Shown here one piece after another: positions 22,245 to 35,400 of a stretch of DNA of 64,000 bases. This DNA is from Otis tarda (Eukaryota; Chordata; Aves; Otidiformes; Otididae). Every line of letters starts with the position of its first letter. Position 1 is the stretch's first letter. The position numbers were made by a program, and so were the translations under genes. The stretch is taken from NCBI GenBank assembly GCA_026413225.1, contig CM048557.1, forward strand, positions 4,216,001 through 4,280,000. Direction: 5' to 3'. A model generated the notes under the pieces. It was not told the DNA's origin. It was given only the letters and a program-made list of their open reading frames with translations, and searched no databases.

Positions 22245-23276
22245 CTAGTTTAGTAAGAAATTTATTTTCACGTATCAGAAAATAATTGCAGTGTCTAACA
22301 CAACTACACTTAAAGCAAAACTAGTCTAGTATGCATTATTCTGGTTAACACTGAAGCAAACCTGTATAAACAAAAGGGTTACCTCGAGATATATAGTTTA
22401 CAATATGAAATCAACATATAAATGAATAGGATTTACTGAAAACAATGGAAAGTGTATTACAAAGATACATGAAACAATTTTAACCACAATATTTTCTCTG
22501 TGAAAAATACAACTATTAGTGAGATAAAATGTACAATTGAATTTTTTTTTCCAAAAGAAAAAAAAAACAACACAGTTTAAAGGAAAATATTTTTTTTTCT
22601 TCAAAACAGGGAAAATAGTTAAGGTCATTGTCTTTCATTACAATATAATTTGACACAAAAAGCAGTCATAGGATTGCACCAACTCCATGTTCAGTCTCCT
22701 GAACATGACAATAGTAAAAGGAGTCCATAAAGCATAATGACATTTCTGGATTTTATGATGGCAACGTACGTATGCAGAAACTGATGTCACTCCAGCTCTG
22801 TTCACAACATGTACAAACTTCTAAATTTGGTGGCTAGACATGTAAAAATTAGTTCACCCCAACGTTGACTTTTGTGTTGCTTAGTCAGGGATGGAAAAAC
22901 CTGTAGTATTGTAAGTGTTGTTATCTTTTTATAGCAATAAAGAAAAAAGTATATGTAGTGCATGCTTTATCACTTGTCAAAAACATTTCTGAAAATAAAA
23001 CTAAGTTATCCAATAGTTTACAAAATAGAAAATAATTCTTCAGGTTAAAAATGTGGTTAGGTTTACATTTAGTTCCATCTCCAAAGGACTGATTTCCTTG
23101 GCAGCATCACTTGTCCTTAGCAAGAGCCAAGGCACAAAGTTCCATAAAGAGAAATAAAAATGGCTACGAACAAGAACACAGTCTGGCATTGTAAAAGAAA
23201 TCAGAGCCTCTTGCTGAGCTTTCTGTTCCACAAGGTTAGTGCCGTAGAAAAATGTGAGATCTGAGATACATTTTTG
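22245..23276 (-). other. QSER1: QSER1 3' UTR (minimum extent)
   Basis: Sequence directly following the TAA stop, continuous with the last exon, down to just past the first AATAAA. It is AT-rich with A/T homopolymer runs around 22540-22605. The true end may be several kb further left. Confidence 0.6.
22261..22266 (-). terminator. QSER1: Candidate proximal QSER1 polyadenylation signal
   Basis: The first canonical AATAAA on the minus strand after the QSER1 stop, about 1.01 kb downstream. It would define a 3' UTR of about 1.03 kb. Confidence 0.45.
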
Positions 23277-23417
23277 TTATGAGCATTTCTGCTGGACACG
23301 ATTCAAGAGTTCACCAAACTTTTCAAAAAGATCCTCCACCCATTTTATATTTTTCATGCACAGCTGCACAATCTCTTCCTGTCCTAGATCTGCACTTTTC
23401 TTCTGCACAGAAGAAAT
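23277..23417 (-). CDS. QSER1: QSER1 exon 13 (terminal coding exon)
   Basis: 141 nt, acceptor AAAATAG|AT, stop TAA at 23279-23277. Codes 46 residues: [33 protein letters not shown], then VQQKCS at the end, matching the vertebrate C terminus. Confidence 0.96.
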   Translation of the reverse strand: MSSVQKKSADLGQEEIVQLCMKNIKWVEDLFEKFGELLNRVQQKCS

Positions 23418-26400
23418 CTATTTTTAAAAAAGAGAGCGGGTGGGGGGAGAGAGAGATGCATACACATATACATGTTAGGCTGTCAGCATTTCAAATTTTT
23501 GTTTTTACAGTGTTCTCCGGTTAAAAATACACCCTTCTTTGGAAGAAAACCTTTATGCTTTAAAACCAAGGAAAAATGGCCCCCCAAATGCATTTCTTAA
23601 CAACGGAGACAGAGTTCAACTCTCATATTTCTGCTACGTGGAATATTCCACCAAGGATTTGCAGAAAAAATAAAGAAGTGGGCATTCTAAAACAAAAAGT
23701 AGCCCCTAGATCTGAGGAGTTACACACACTGATGCAAATTGTTTAGTTTATTTTGGATAATAGTGAAGAATGCTTACCTATCCTGAAAGAAACTGACTTC
23801 ACACAAACCTTGTAAGCCTCATATCTGAATGTTCTGGACAGCAGTGCCCATTAGGGGCAACATACATCCTCAGCATACCCTTTTGTAGGCCATAAAGAAT
23901 TAATTAAAATAGTAGGCCACTTATCCATACTTACAAGAAAAGAACAGTCCCTCTAGTTGGACTAAATTCCCTCAATATATTTCCTTAATGAATAAGTATT
24001 TCAAAGAGAACAATACTTACCTCGTCTTTGCATGTTAGATATATGTGATATTTGTAATGATGGAGTGAGTGATACAAAGAATACAACTGTATTTTTTCTG
24101 GATCTACTGTAAACTCCTGCAAAAAGAACAGTTATTTTAGGTAAATTCGTGTTATTTTCTGAGGCAGAGATGACAGACATTTTCCTCTGAAAACAGTTTT
24201 TTTTTCCCCCAACAATTCAGAAATGGAGTACTTCATTCAAAGAACTGCTTTGACATATTTTGATATTACATCACAATTATCTATCTCCACTTTCCCTAAT
24301 ACATTATTTTATCAAAACTAGGTTTGAGAATGCTTTCAATCCTCCTCAATGCACTCCAAGTCTAAAACGGGCAAGATACTCCCTTCTCAAGAACTACTGC
24401 AAGAATTACCAAAGCTTAACTATTTTCCTACCAGAGTGACGGGTATAATTGCAAAAAAGCATATAGTTTGTGTTTCAGAAGAGCTGATCTATACTCATCT
24501 AACACTACTGTTACTTTGATAAGAAATATGTGCGTGGCCTATATTTACAAGTCATTCTCCTCTCCTATGAGGACAGGCTGAGAGAGCTGGGGCTGTTCAG
24601 CCTGGAGAAGAGGAGGCTCCGGGGAGACCTTATAGTACCTCAAGGGGGCCTACACGAAAGATGAGGAGAAACTCTTCAGCAGGGCCTGTTATGATAGGAC
24701 GAGGGGTAATGGTTTTAAAATAGAGGGAGGTAGATTCAGACTGGACACAGGGAAAAAGTTTTTTACGATGAGGGTGGTGGAACACTGGAATTGTTGCCCA
24801 GAGAGGTGGTAGATGCCCCATCGCTGGCAACGTTCAAGGCCAGGTTGGCCAGGGCTCTGAGCAACCTGATCTGGTTGGAGATGTCCCTGCTCCTTGCAGG
24901 AGGGTTGGACTAGATGGCCTTTAAAGGTCCCTTCTAACCCAAACTTTTCTATGATTTGTCTAGTCACTATTGACTGCTGGGAGGTAAGCCTGTGTAAGCC
25001 AGTACCTGGCAAAATCCAGTTATGGTGTTCCCTAGGAATACTACGGAAATAAACAATGTGTACATTTCCAGCTTTACCACATTATTTTAAAAAATTTAAG
25101 CTACACAGCTTCATTCTGTCATTGGAAATGAGGAAAGGAGCAATATGGAAAAAAAAATTTTTTTAAGTGCTATCTAATCTTAGTTTTTACTGTATTATCA
25201 CTAACTTTTCATTTCTGGTCTAGAAGCCACTGTATCATTTACTTTATAGAGATTTTGCAGCAAGTTTAAGAAGCGGTTATCATTACCAACTACATAACTG
25301 TTTCACTACAACTGCAACATTGAAGGCAACACATTGCTGCTTCAGCAACAGTCCAGAAGGCCGACTGCTACGCAGAAACAGGGTCTGAAGTTCAATCCTT
25401 ACTCTGCTGATGACAGAAGCAGAATGGGCTCTAGCTCAGCTCTGTTGTTTGGCATGCTACAATGGGTGAGAAACACAGCAAAAGCAGAGCTCATCTCTCC
25501 CTTACCATCCAACTACACCAATCGACTGCTGCCTGCATGAGGGAAGCAGCACACTACTACCTCATCTTGCTGCGATCTTGAGTAGTCACTACAGAAGACT
25601 TCTTGTACAAATATACAGGCTTGGAGTATTTGAGTCTAAACATACAACTTAAACAGGGGAATAATTCTAAAATTGTTTATTATATTTCGTCTCCCTACTG
25701 GAATATAACTATGTTTCACAGATGAGTTAAAACAATGACTTAATATACTGCTTTAAATGTTCTTTAACATTCCCTTGTTACAGAAAAAGCACCTCACTCA
25801 GATTTGATATTTTGATAAATCTACCAAAAAAACCTAATCTTGAAGCAGTATTGCATATAAACACGGTTAATACATTAGAAGTCAGATGGTGGCAGCAATA
25901 AACCCTCTGAACACTCACCTGTGCTAATTTAGTGGCTGATTTAGAAGCCCTCAGTGTTTTCTTGTTGTATGCTTTCCCATTCATTTTTATTTTAGACACA
26001 GACGTTCCTCCACTTTTTGTCTTAGAATCCCGAGTGATCACTGTTAATTCAGGAAAGTTTTCCAAAGCATTCTTTAAACAGAGTATATAAAGAAAAAGGA
26101 TTATGAAAAATTCAAGTACAGCCAGCCATCCAGACTGCTGAAAAACTGGCCATTTTTCTTTGAAAAGTTAAGAGTACAGGCTATTATAAAACAATTTATT
26201 CTTCCACAAAGACCCAATAAAAGGTCTTTATCAGATCAAGCAACCTTACACAGTTTGAAAAGCATGATCATCCCTTCTTGACTACTATAAATTTTCAAGA
26301 TGAGAAGATCTTTTTATAGAATCTCAGATTATCATCTGTGATTCCTTCATTAGAAAGGGTCAAAAAAAAAAGGCTCCACTAGCCAATTTTTACCTTTTAA

Positions 26401-29400
26401 AATGCTTTCCATTCCATTTCTACCCAAGAATCACTAAGGGCAAGTTACTTGGAGATGCCTAAGTACTTAATGCCTAGTCAGGGACAGGAAGTCTGCCAAT
26501 TGTAGCAGGGATTGGATGCCTAAATATCTTCATAGACAGATTTTGTCCCAGCTTTTGCAAAATACAAACTGATTGCATCTTATCATATCTGTAAGGTAGA
26601 AAACCTTATGCTCAGTTAAGTACACAGCTGGCTCGAAAAAACCACAAGTTTTTAAATACATAGTACCTCATAGGAGGGAATTGCATTTCTACCAGCTTCA
26701 GTTCTACATTATTTGCATGAGTAAATCTGAATACAACTTTGTTGTATAAATACAGCATTATGTTAGCAGCTGCTTTTAAATGGTTCTGTTACGCTATATA
26801 GTCTGTTCCTAAAAAAATATTTTGAGTTAAATGAACATATATATATTTGTATTGTACTCCAGTATGAGGGAAAAAATCAGGCATACAGAAAAATGTATCA
26901 ATGCTGCAGCTTAAGGACCTAATTTGGACTACTGGGTTTTTGTATTTTCATTTAACAAGTAGTACTAGAATTCAGCAACCTCCCCTGCCTATAAATTCTT
27001 AGTGCTTTATACACATTAGCCATTTTTCACTTTACAAAAAAAATCCTCTCACTAAAAAGCTGTAACATCTACCGCACAGAGAAAGCTGCATTGTGGTAGC
27101 AATAACCTTGACTAGCTAACCTGTCCATATACAATATTCATTGCAATGCTTTCAAAGTGGAAGAGCAGCTTCAACAGGTTTAAATTATTTAGTTTTTCTA
27201 TCCACTCCAATAGCCTTCCTGAAGCTTGAGTATCAAGGGGCTTTGGCCACTTCTGCCTTCCTCTGGAGAATTCCTATTAACCAAAACAGTTTACATGGCC
27301 GGACCACTGACCTAAAACAGACAAATCTGAATTGGAATGAAGAATACTAGTGATTTCCACATCTTTGAGAGCACAAGACATTAAATGGTGATAATTATTT
27401 CCAAATCAGATCATTTTGTCTACTTCAAAGAACTTCAGACATCTGCTCCACAGATATTTCAGATATAATAGCTATTTCACGTAAAAGTTTATTAAGATTT
27501 TTAGGCAATACAACCACTTAACCAAAAGCTCTAGAAGGACAGCAAACAGTTTTTCTTTTGGTAAACTTCAGAAGCTTAAAAGAAAAAATGCTTGAAAACA
27601 AACCAGAAAGCATGGGGAGTAAAAGCAGAACTTTACCTTTGCAGTATAAACTCCTCCATCACAAAATTTTCTCCAAATGCCACATACAAGCATTCAATTT
27701 ATAGGATCTCTTTCAAATCCACAGTCACTTCTGTTACAAATTTGCCTTCTGGATTTTAAGTTGTGCCTGCACGGTACGCATTCAATGACTGACTTATAAT
27801 GTTACTTTAAAAATCCTAGAATTTAAAAGATAATACCTTGAAAGTATGATCCAAGCGTAATTTGGAAAGTAGTCTTTTCCTATTGTCATTCAGCATGCCA
27901 TCAATTTTTCTCATGTGAGGCAAAAGTAGCTCATCTAAAAGACAAAGAAAAACCCCATAGCAGTTGGCTATTAAGAGACACACAGTTAATGAGACTCCTA
28001 TTCAATCTATACTTCTATCCATTAACATAAAATGTAGAAGTAAAAGATGTGCAATTAGCACATCAACTAATTTCAAACATGAGAGAAAAATATCTTTTTG
28101 TGGATTAGCCTCCTCAACTGGTCTAGATATTAGACAGTTTAATTGCTGACTGCGATCCTGCTCTGTCTCTATCTTGTCTTTGTTGAAAGGAAAAAATTAA
28201 GTACAAATCTCAGAGAACATTTCAAAATTTCCTATAGATAATCCTCTTCTGTGCAATACAACTGGCAGTTGTATGAAGACAAGTATGTGTTTTTGACATT
28301 TGCTATTCCACATTACAAGAGATTATCCTGCTGGCATTTATAACAAAATAAATTGAGGGAAGTGGTTACTGAGAAAAGTTATCTGATAAACCACTGTAAA
28401 TTGCACAGCATACATTTGAACATAGGCACGTGGCCATGAATGAAGATTTACAGCTCAGTATGGAGTTTTTTATTTATAAAGTCAATTTATTTGCTTTTAG
28501 TGGGACTACTGACATACTGTATGGGTATGAAACCTTGAGGTAAGTGTGCATTGATGCACAACCAGAGCAAACCAGGAAAGGAGAGTCTAGAAAATAGGGT
28601 TTTTTAAATACAGGCAAACAGCATATAGTACAAAACAACAGCCTGCAACTAAATAATATGTGAAATGATTGCTCCTTTGAGATCTTTATACAGGAGAGTT
28701 TTGCTCAATTTTGAGAAACAGAACAGTTTTGACCTGTAACCTGGAATGTCTGGAAGTCCAGACATCTTCTCCTCAAAGAAAAAGTGGAATACAATTGTCT
28801 TTGATCAGAATTTTATGGTTTCAGAGTTCGAAAAGCATGATTTTTAACAGTAGCAAGAATCAGAACTACTAACAGTTTCTTCATAAGAAAGTAAACACAC
28901 ACTTGAAACACTAGAACTTAAAGTAAATGTTTGCTGAGATTTTTTAAAAGATAGTAAGAGCAGGAACAAAGAGGTCAGTTCTGACATTCATAGCACAAGC
29001 CTAATCAGACAAAACAGTATTTCCAAATTACTCTGATTATTCAGATAGTGCAAATATATACACACACACACACACACGTATAAGTAATTTGCGTAAAGTG
29101 TTCTTCAGATGTGGGTGTGTAGCTAAAAGTTTGGTGGGGCTTTCTCTTTTTTTTTTTTTTAAATACATTTGCCTTACTGATTAATAACCCCAAAATCTAA
29201 TAAAAATAAACATACTGTACCATTGCTCTTTTCCAAGGCCTGCATTGTGTCTGGATCTAAGGCAATGCTAACAAGCAACTCCATGTAGCTCTTGAAAGTC
29301 TCTTTCATAGCTCTTGTGTTCAAAAAGCGAGTAACAAGGGGAGTTGGAGGTATAAGCTCTGAAAATTAATTGGAATATAATTATTTTTTTCCCCCAATCA

Positions 29401-32400
29401 ATATCCTGCAAATACTTATTTTTTATAAAACAGAAGTCTTTCTCTCTTAAGACACAAGTGACCTCTACTGGTATCCCAAGAGATTAAACCTCAATACAAT
29501 CAGAAATAATACTCAAACTACTTACATGCCAAAACCAAGTACAAACACCAAATCCGGTACAAATAGTACAATTTTTTTTTTTTTTTGTAGAAACAAGTAC
29601 AATTACTTGTAACTATCAGCATTTAGATTATCATATTTCAGGGAATTTAAACATTTTTCTATTATCGCAGGTAGAAGTCTAGAGAGAAGGGATAATGAAC
29701 AACTTAGTCAAGCAAAGTGCCCCAAGTGTAGGTTTCACGTCAGCGCAAGTACCTCCTAAAACTGCAAAACTCAAAAAGTTGTCCAACAAAAACACGTTCA
29801 AAAGCACTAATGTCACTTAGGAGCCTGCATACCATCGAAGTCAATCCCACCCAATTGTCCAACTCACAAAAAACACGTAAAACAGTATTTATCAGCAAAA
29901 ATATGTAGGTGTATTTGTACTTATTCTGAGGGAGCTTTTACTTTTTCATAGACAGCAACTTTAAACGTGTCCATGGAGTAGTCATCAGTACTAGTGAGTA
30001 CTCTGGAGCTTTTTACAGGCTCCATCTCTGACACAACTACTTCACAGTAATTTAGCCAGCAAGGCTGTTAAACTTTCTCAGATATCCACATTTCTATGGG
30101 TGACTATCATCACCATTTTAGCTCAAATTTTAAATATGGACAATTGTACATATTAATGGCTATTTGGGTAAATTTGTTTGGAGGAAAAAAAAAAAGTTAT
30201 TTTAGAGGTCCTGCCTTCAGCAGAGGCACTGTCCTAGCACACCAACTCTTAGCTCATCTAAAGAGCTGGCCAACGTGCTTTGGAGATGCAGTAATACAAA
30301 GCATGGGTACTACACAGCTTAACTTCACATATACAGGAAATAAACAAAAAACCCTGCAAAATGCATTGTATATCTGCTACCACAGGTGACCTCTATGAAC
30401 ATAATACGCTTCAAGAACTCCTTTCTGTTCTGGAGAATTACTGCAAATGTTGTATCTCGACGTTCCAAGACAGCATGAATGTCTTTACAGCAAATCTGCT
30501 CAGCAGGGTGCATTTGAACAGCTGGCATTTAGAGAAGCAATGAAGCAGTCAAAAAGTCAACCAGTTTTTCTCCTTGGGTTTTGAAAAAACAGCAACAACT
30601 GAATTCTGCCCACATCTGCATGCAGACAGACATTGGACGAATGTTATTTTAGATATGACATGGACTTGCAATAGAAAATTAATGAAGAATCGATTCTTGA
30701 GAAAAATAAAATCAGCTTCTCCTCCTCTCACAATCGTACCCATCTTAGAAAGCAAGTAGTAAAAATATATTTATCTAACTGATAAACTACATTTGAGATA
30801 ACTTCCACTGCACACATTTGCTCATACACAAGTAACAAGTAAAAAACCTTTTAAGAAATCAATTTTATGTGGTACTGTCAGTTTTTTTTTCTTTCGTCCC
30901 TGAGACTAGTAAAGAAAAATTTGCACATTCAAGCAATGTGTTTTGATAATACGATTTTCAATTAAGTTCAAATGGGCTTAGATGCTAACAATACTATCGC
31001 CCTCACCTTCCTCATCACTCTGGGCCTCAGGTGAAGAATCAGACTGAGAAGATGAAAATTCTTCTTTCCACTTTTTCCTTTTCTTTGGTGGTGGTTCAGC
31101 CTTTACCTTTGGCTGTTTAGCTTTGGGTTTCACAGAAGGGACTTTTGTTGCTGCTGGTTTTGGTGTTGGTGGATCGAGGGTTTTGTTGATGCTACTACTA
31201 GGTTTGCAATGAATAGTCCTGCAATATTATGAACATGATCTTTATGAAAATAATTACCACATAAGTTTTGGCATTATCAAAATAGCTATAGTCTTAGTTA
31301 ACAAGAATATATTCCCCACAGATTATATATACTTCTTTTATTAGCTTATGTAACTAGAAATTAGGTCATACACACTATACTACTATCTTTTTTTACATAA
31401 TGCTTAACAGCAGGGGGGTTGGACTAGACGACCTTTGAAGGTCCCTTCCAACTCTAACCATTCTGTGATTCTGTGAACTATTCTCAACTACCTATGATTA
31501 AATAGTATTCCAGTTTTATAACCAGATACATAGGCACAGAAAGTTTAAATTGCCCGATGTTAGTAGAATTTATGAGCTATAAAAGACTGGAGCTAAAATA
31601 ATTTTCATTATTTAATGAAAAAAAAAAAAATCAGACTTGACAGACTGGAACAAATACTAGCAATAAGTGAGATTCACTGACAAAGTGAATTTGGGATACT
31701 GTATCCATACAAAGATGGGAGAGAATATCATCCAGATAAAAATGTAGGAAATGCAGGATCTTGAGTACTAGAGTAAGAAACCAAACAGCTCCTCTCCTTT
31801 ATCTTCTTCCACCACTCGAAATGGGAAAGCGAACAGGAAACTTAGTATCATAAATATAAAGTTATGTACTTGAGGACTAATAACATAATGTAGTTTTGAG
31901 AACATGATGGAGAATACAATTCTGGGAAGCACGAGGAAAGATTTTTTTTGTCCAAATGGGAAAGTTCAAATGAGAAAGCAGTGAAATGTACAGTAGAAAC
32001 ATTGTTAGTATCTTCTGGAATATTGCAAATAATTCTAGTCATCTGTCAGAGATGAAGATTTCAAACTGAAGCGGATGGAGACAATAGTTATCAGGATGAT
32101 TAAAGGAACAGAAAGCCTGGCTTAGACAAGGAAGCTGAAAGATCTTGATTAATGTAGCTTAATGAAACAAAGAGAGGTGGAATCTGACTGCTCTCCAGAA
32201 ATACATCATGCAGTAAAAACACCAGGGAAAGACAGAAATAAAAGCCAAAAACAGTATTGAGAGAAGAACATATGGATACAAGCTAATCACGATCATGTTT
32301 TGGCTAAAAGACAGGATTGTTTCAGAGCACTGGAGGAACAGGTTTTGGAACAGTCTTCCATACCACCCCCCCCCCCAAAAAGAGTATCAAAATCCTAGCT

Positions 32401-35400
32401 AGTTTTAAGTATATCACAATCATTTTATAAAATTGATTACTGATGGCATTGCTTTCTTTGAGAGCAAACTGGACTTAAAAACCCAGTCACTTCTTGAGTG
32501 AAGTGCACTGATCTTTTTACTACTGTTTACTAACATCTGATAAAGAAGCATATCTGCATTAAATTATAATTATTGAAAAGCCAGTGAGAGAGAAAGGCTT
32601 CAGATATCATCTGAATTAATGAGGAAATAAGCTAAGCATTAAAGCATGACAGAGTTTCTACTATGCAGCATCTGCCATCTTTTCCAAAAGCACTACCAAA
32701 GGCCAACACAAAATGCAATAGTAAAACCTTTAGCAAGTGAATGACAGTGAAAACCTTATCAGAAGGAAGGTGACAGAGGAAATCTCAGAGACAGCCAAAG
32801 TACCTGTGTGAGAAACACTTATGGCCATAACATTTTCCAGGACCAGTAGTGTATTTACTAGAATAATCAAAACCATACTATGTTTGCCTTGCATTCTTTA
32901 CACGGCTCTGTGGAGCGACAGATTTATCCTTGTTGGTAGTTTAAAAGCAATATTACTAGAGCTATTGATGTTAAGGCACAGATAGAGGTTATATGGGATG
33001 ACTCAAAGTAATAAGGCTTTTTAGGACGGGGTGAGGGGGTCGGGCAGGTGCAATAAGTAAAATGCCCTCAGTGTGCAAGGGCACACACAGTGTGCAAAAG
33101 AAGGAAAACATCCTTGCTACAGCCAACTTCATCTTCTGTTTTTAAAATAACTTTCCAGGGTTGAGAAGATAGGATGGTACTTCTAATATACTGGGACAGG
33201 ATGGTCATTAAAGCAATTCAGAGAAACATACCTAACTTGCAAAGTCCATGAGACAGTAGAAAATAACACATAAAAATGTTTAAATCCTTACACTTGCAGG
33301 CTTCTACCCTTACATTGATTAACGGGAAAAAAAAATGACAGAAAGAAATGTGGAGCCCTAACACCTCTAAAATGAATGATTATTGCAATCCACAGATTCA
33401 AGGTAGAGAAGTCTTGATATGGTAGTAATTTATATCCAATTTCTTAAAGCAAAGTACACAGTTCTTCGTTTCCAACTTAAAGTCGAATTGACATAATCTT
33501 GAGTTGTAAGTATTGTTTAGTAGGAAAATAATAAGACAAAATTAAAATCAAACTGAAATAAAATACCTTGCTGACTGTACAGGCTTGCTTCGTGGTTTTT
33601 TTGAACACACTCTGACATATTCCTTTTTGTTTGCATTTTCAATGAACTTCACATACACTCGTTTGTATTTTGTTTTTGCATCTCCGAAATATCCAAGATA
33701 CTAAAAAACAAAAAATTAATACACCGGCATTTCTATTAAGTAAAGTTATTCAGTTTAACAATTAAAAATTTAAATACTGAAGAACAAAAGTCAGTTTAAA
33801 AACACTCTGTTTACATACAAAGATGAGGCATCCTATAGCACTTATAATTTAAGATAAATTCTCCAATGGATTTCCACATAATATTTAAAGCAAGAAAGTA
33901 AGGCAAGAGGTACTTTGGGCTTAATTTTCTCCCTTTATATAACCCTCCCCAGGTGTTATCCCAAAAGGACTATCTGCCTGGCAAAGGGCTGCCTGTTGAA
34001 ATTATATCCTCTCTGTATCCTTCCCATTGCGAAAAGCAGTTGGTTCACAAGCCTGCTTCCACTGACTTGGTTGTGAAAACTGGTTCCTTTACGCAGCCTG
34101 AAAGATACCAAAGAACCCATGCTGGAAAGCCAAGAATCTGCCCATTAATATATTTAGAGAGAATTTTAGGGTAGGAGGAAATCAAGAAGCATTTCCCTCC
34201 CCATCCACCCACACCCTCCCCCCCCCGGATGTGTGCTAAGAATGTATGTAAGAATTACATTTTATTTTGTTTCCTAGACTTCCATTAAGGAAATCAGTTC
34301 CCATGAGGCTTCATAAGGAATTTTTTAAAACTCACACTGTTAGTAGCAGCAAACTCTCTCTGTCCATCTCTCACTTCAGGAACAAACTTTTGCAATAAAG
34401 CCTTCTGTACTTTCCAGATAGCTGGAGGCTCTTTTCCTGTTTGCAAAGCAACCTATACAAACATAAAATTATTTGCTAAAAACGGTGTTTATTTTTCTCA
34501 CAGAAATACGTTCATGCATATTTTTTGAGCAAGTTACCCAAGGATAAAATGGAAATTATTCATTCAGAATTCCAAATCCCTAGTCATTATGTGCCATTTG
34601 CATCGAGACAATATGACGTGAACTACAATTAAGTATAATGCAATCTACAAATTTTACTTTCACAGTGACAAACTTGTGCCAACCAGCTTTGCCTATGGTG
34701 TGATGTCATAACTCCTGTATTGTGCAACTGAGCCACAGAACTTTATTTTTTTAAAAACAATATAACATTTTCCCAATCTTTTATTCTTTTGCTCTATGAA
34801 ATATTTTTTAAAGCAAAGATGCAAGAACCGCCAGCTTGCAGGTTCCTAGAGATTCTGTAGTAGAAGCCCAGGTACACTCCAGCATGATGCTTGCACTAAT
34901 GTGAAAAGCATAGTTCAGTATGAATTAGTGAATCAGAGTTTATACTTTCAGTTCAACTTAACCATAAAAAAAGAAAAAGAATTTGAGTTGATTTTCTTCT
35001 TCACATAGTCCAAGAAATAAACTTGTTAAAAAACAAATTTGTAACTCTTAGCTCTAATGAGAATTCTCTATAAATCCTACATGCAAACTACTAACTCAAA
35101 AACTCTCTTTTTGGAAAACATGTAATCAAATATTGGTTCTTTTTTCATTACTTTTTAAATAACTAAAGAAATAAACACCACAAAGCTAAAAATTCAAAAT
35201 ACGTCATTACAAAACTTATCAGATTTATAAGTGACAAGGGAATATTTTAAAACTGATAACACTTGTCTTGTGACAAAGCTACACAAATTAATTTAAAACT
35301 TACGCTCAAGAGGATGAACATATAGACAAGTAATCAAAAGTATTAGAAAATAACAGTAAGAATATTGCTGACTATGACAGCAACAAAAGGAAAGGTAAGC

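Larger units (their letters stand above)
31219..33566 (-). other. QSER1: QSER1 intron 7
   Basis: 2.35-kb intron holding a short CR1 3' tail at 31.41-31.48 kb and an older LINE-like segment at about 31.85-32.35 kb, both antisense to QSER1. Confidence 0.85.
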
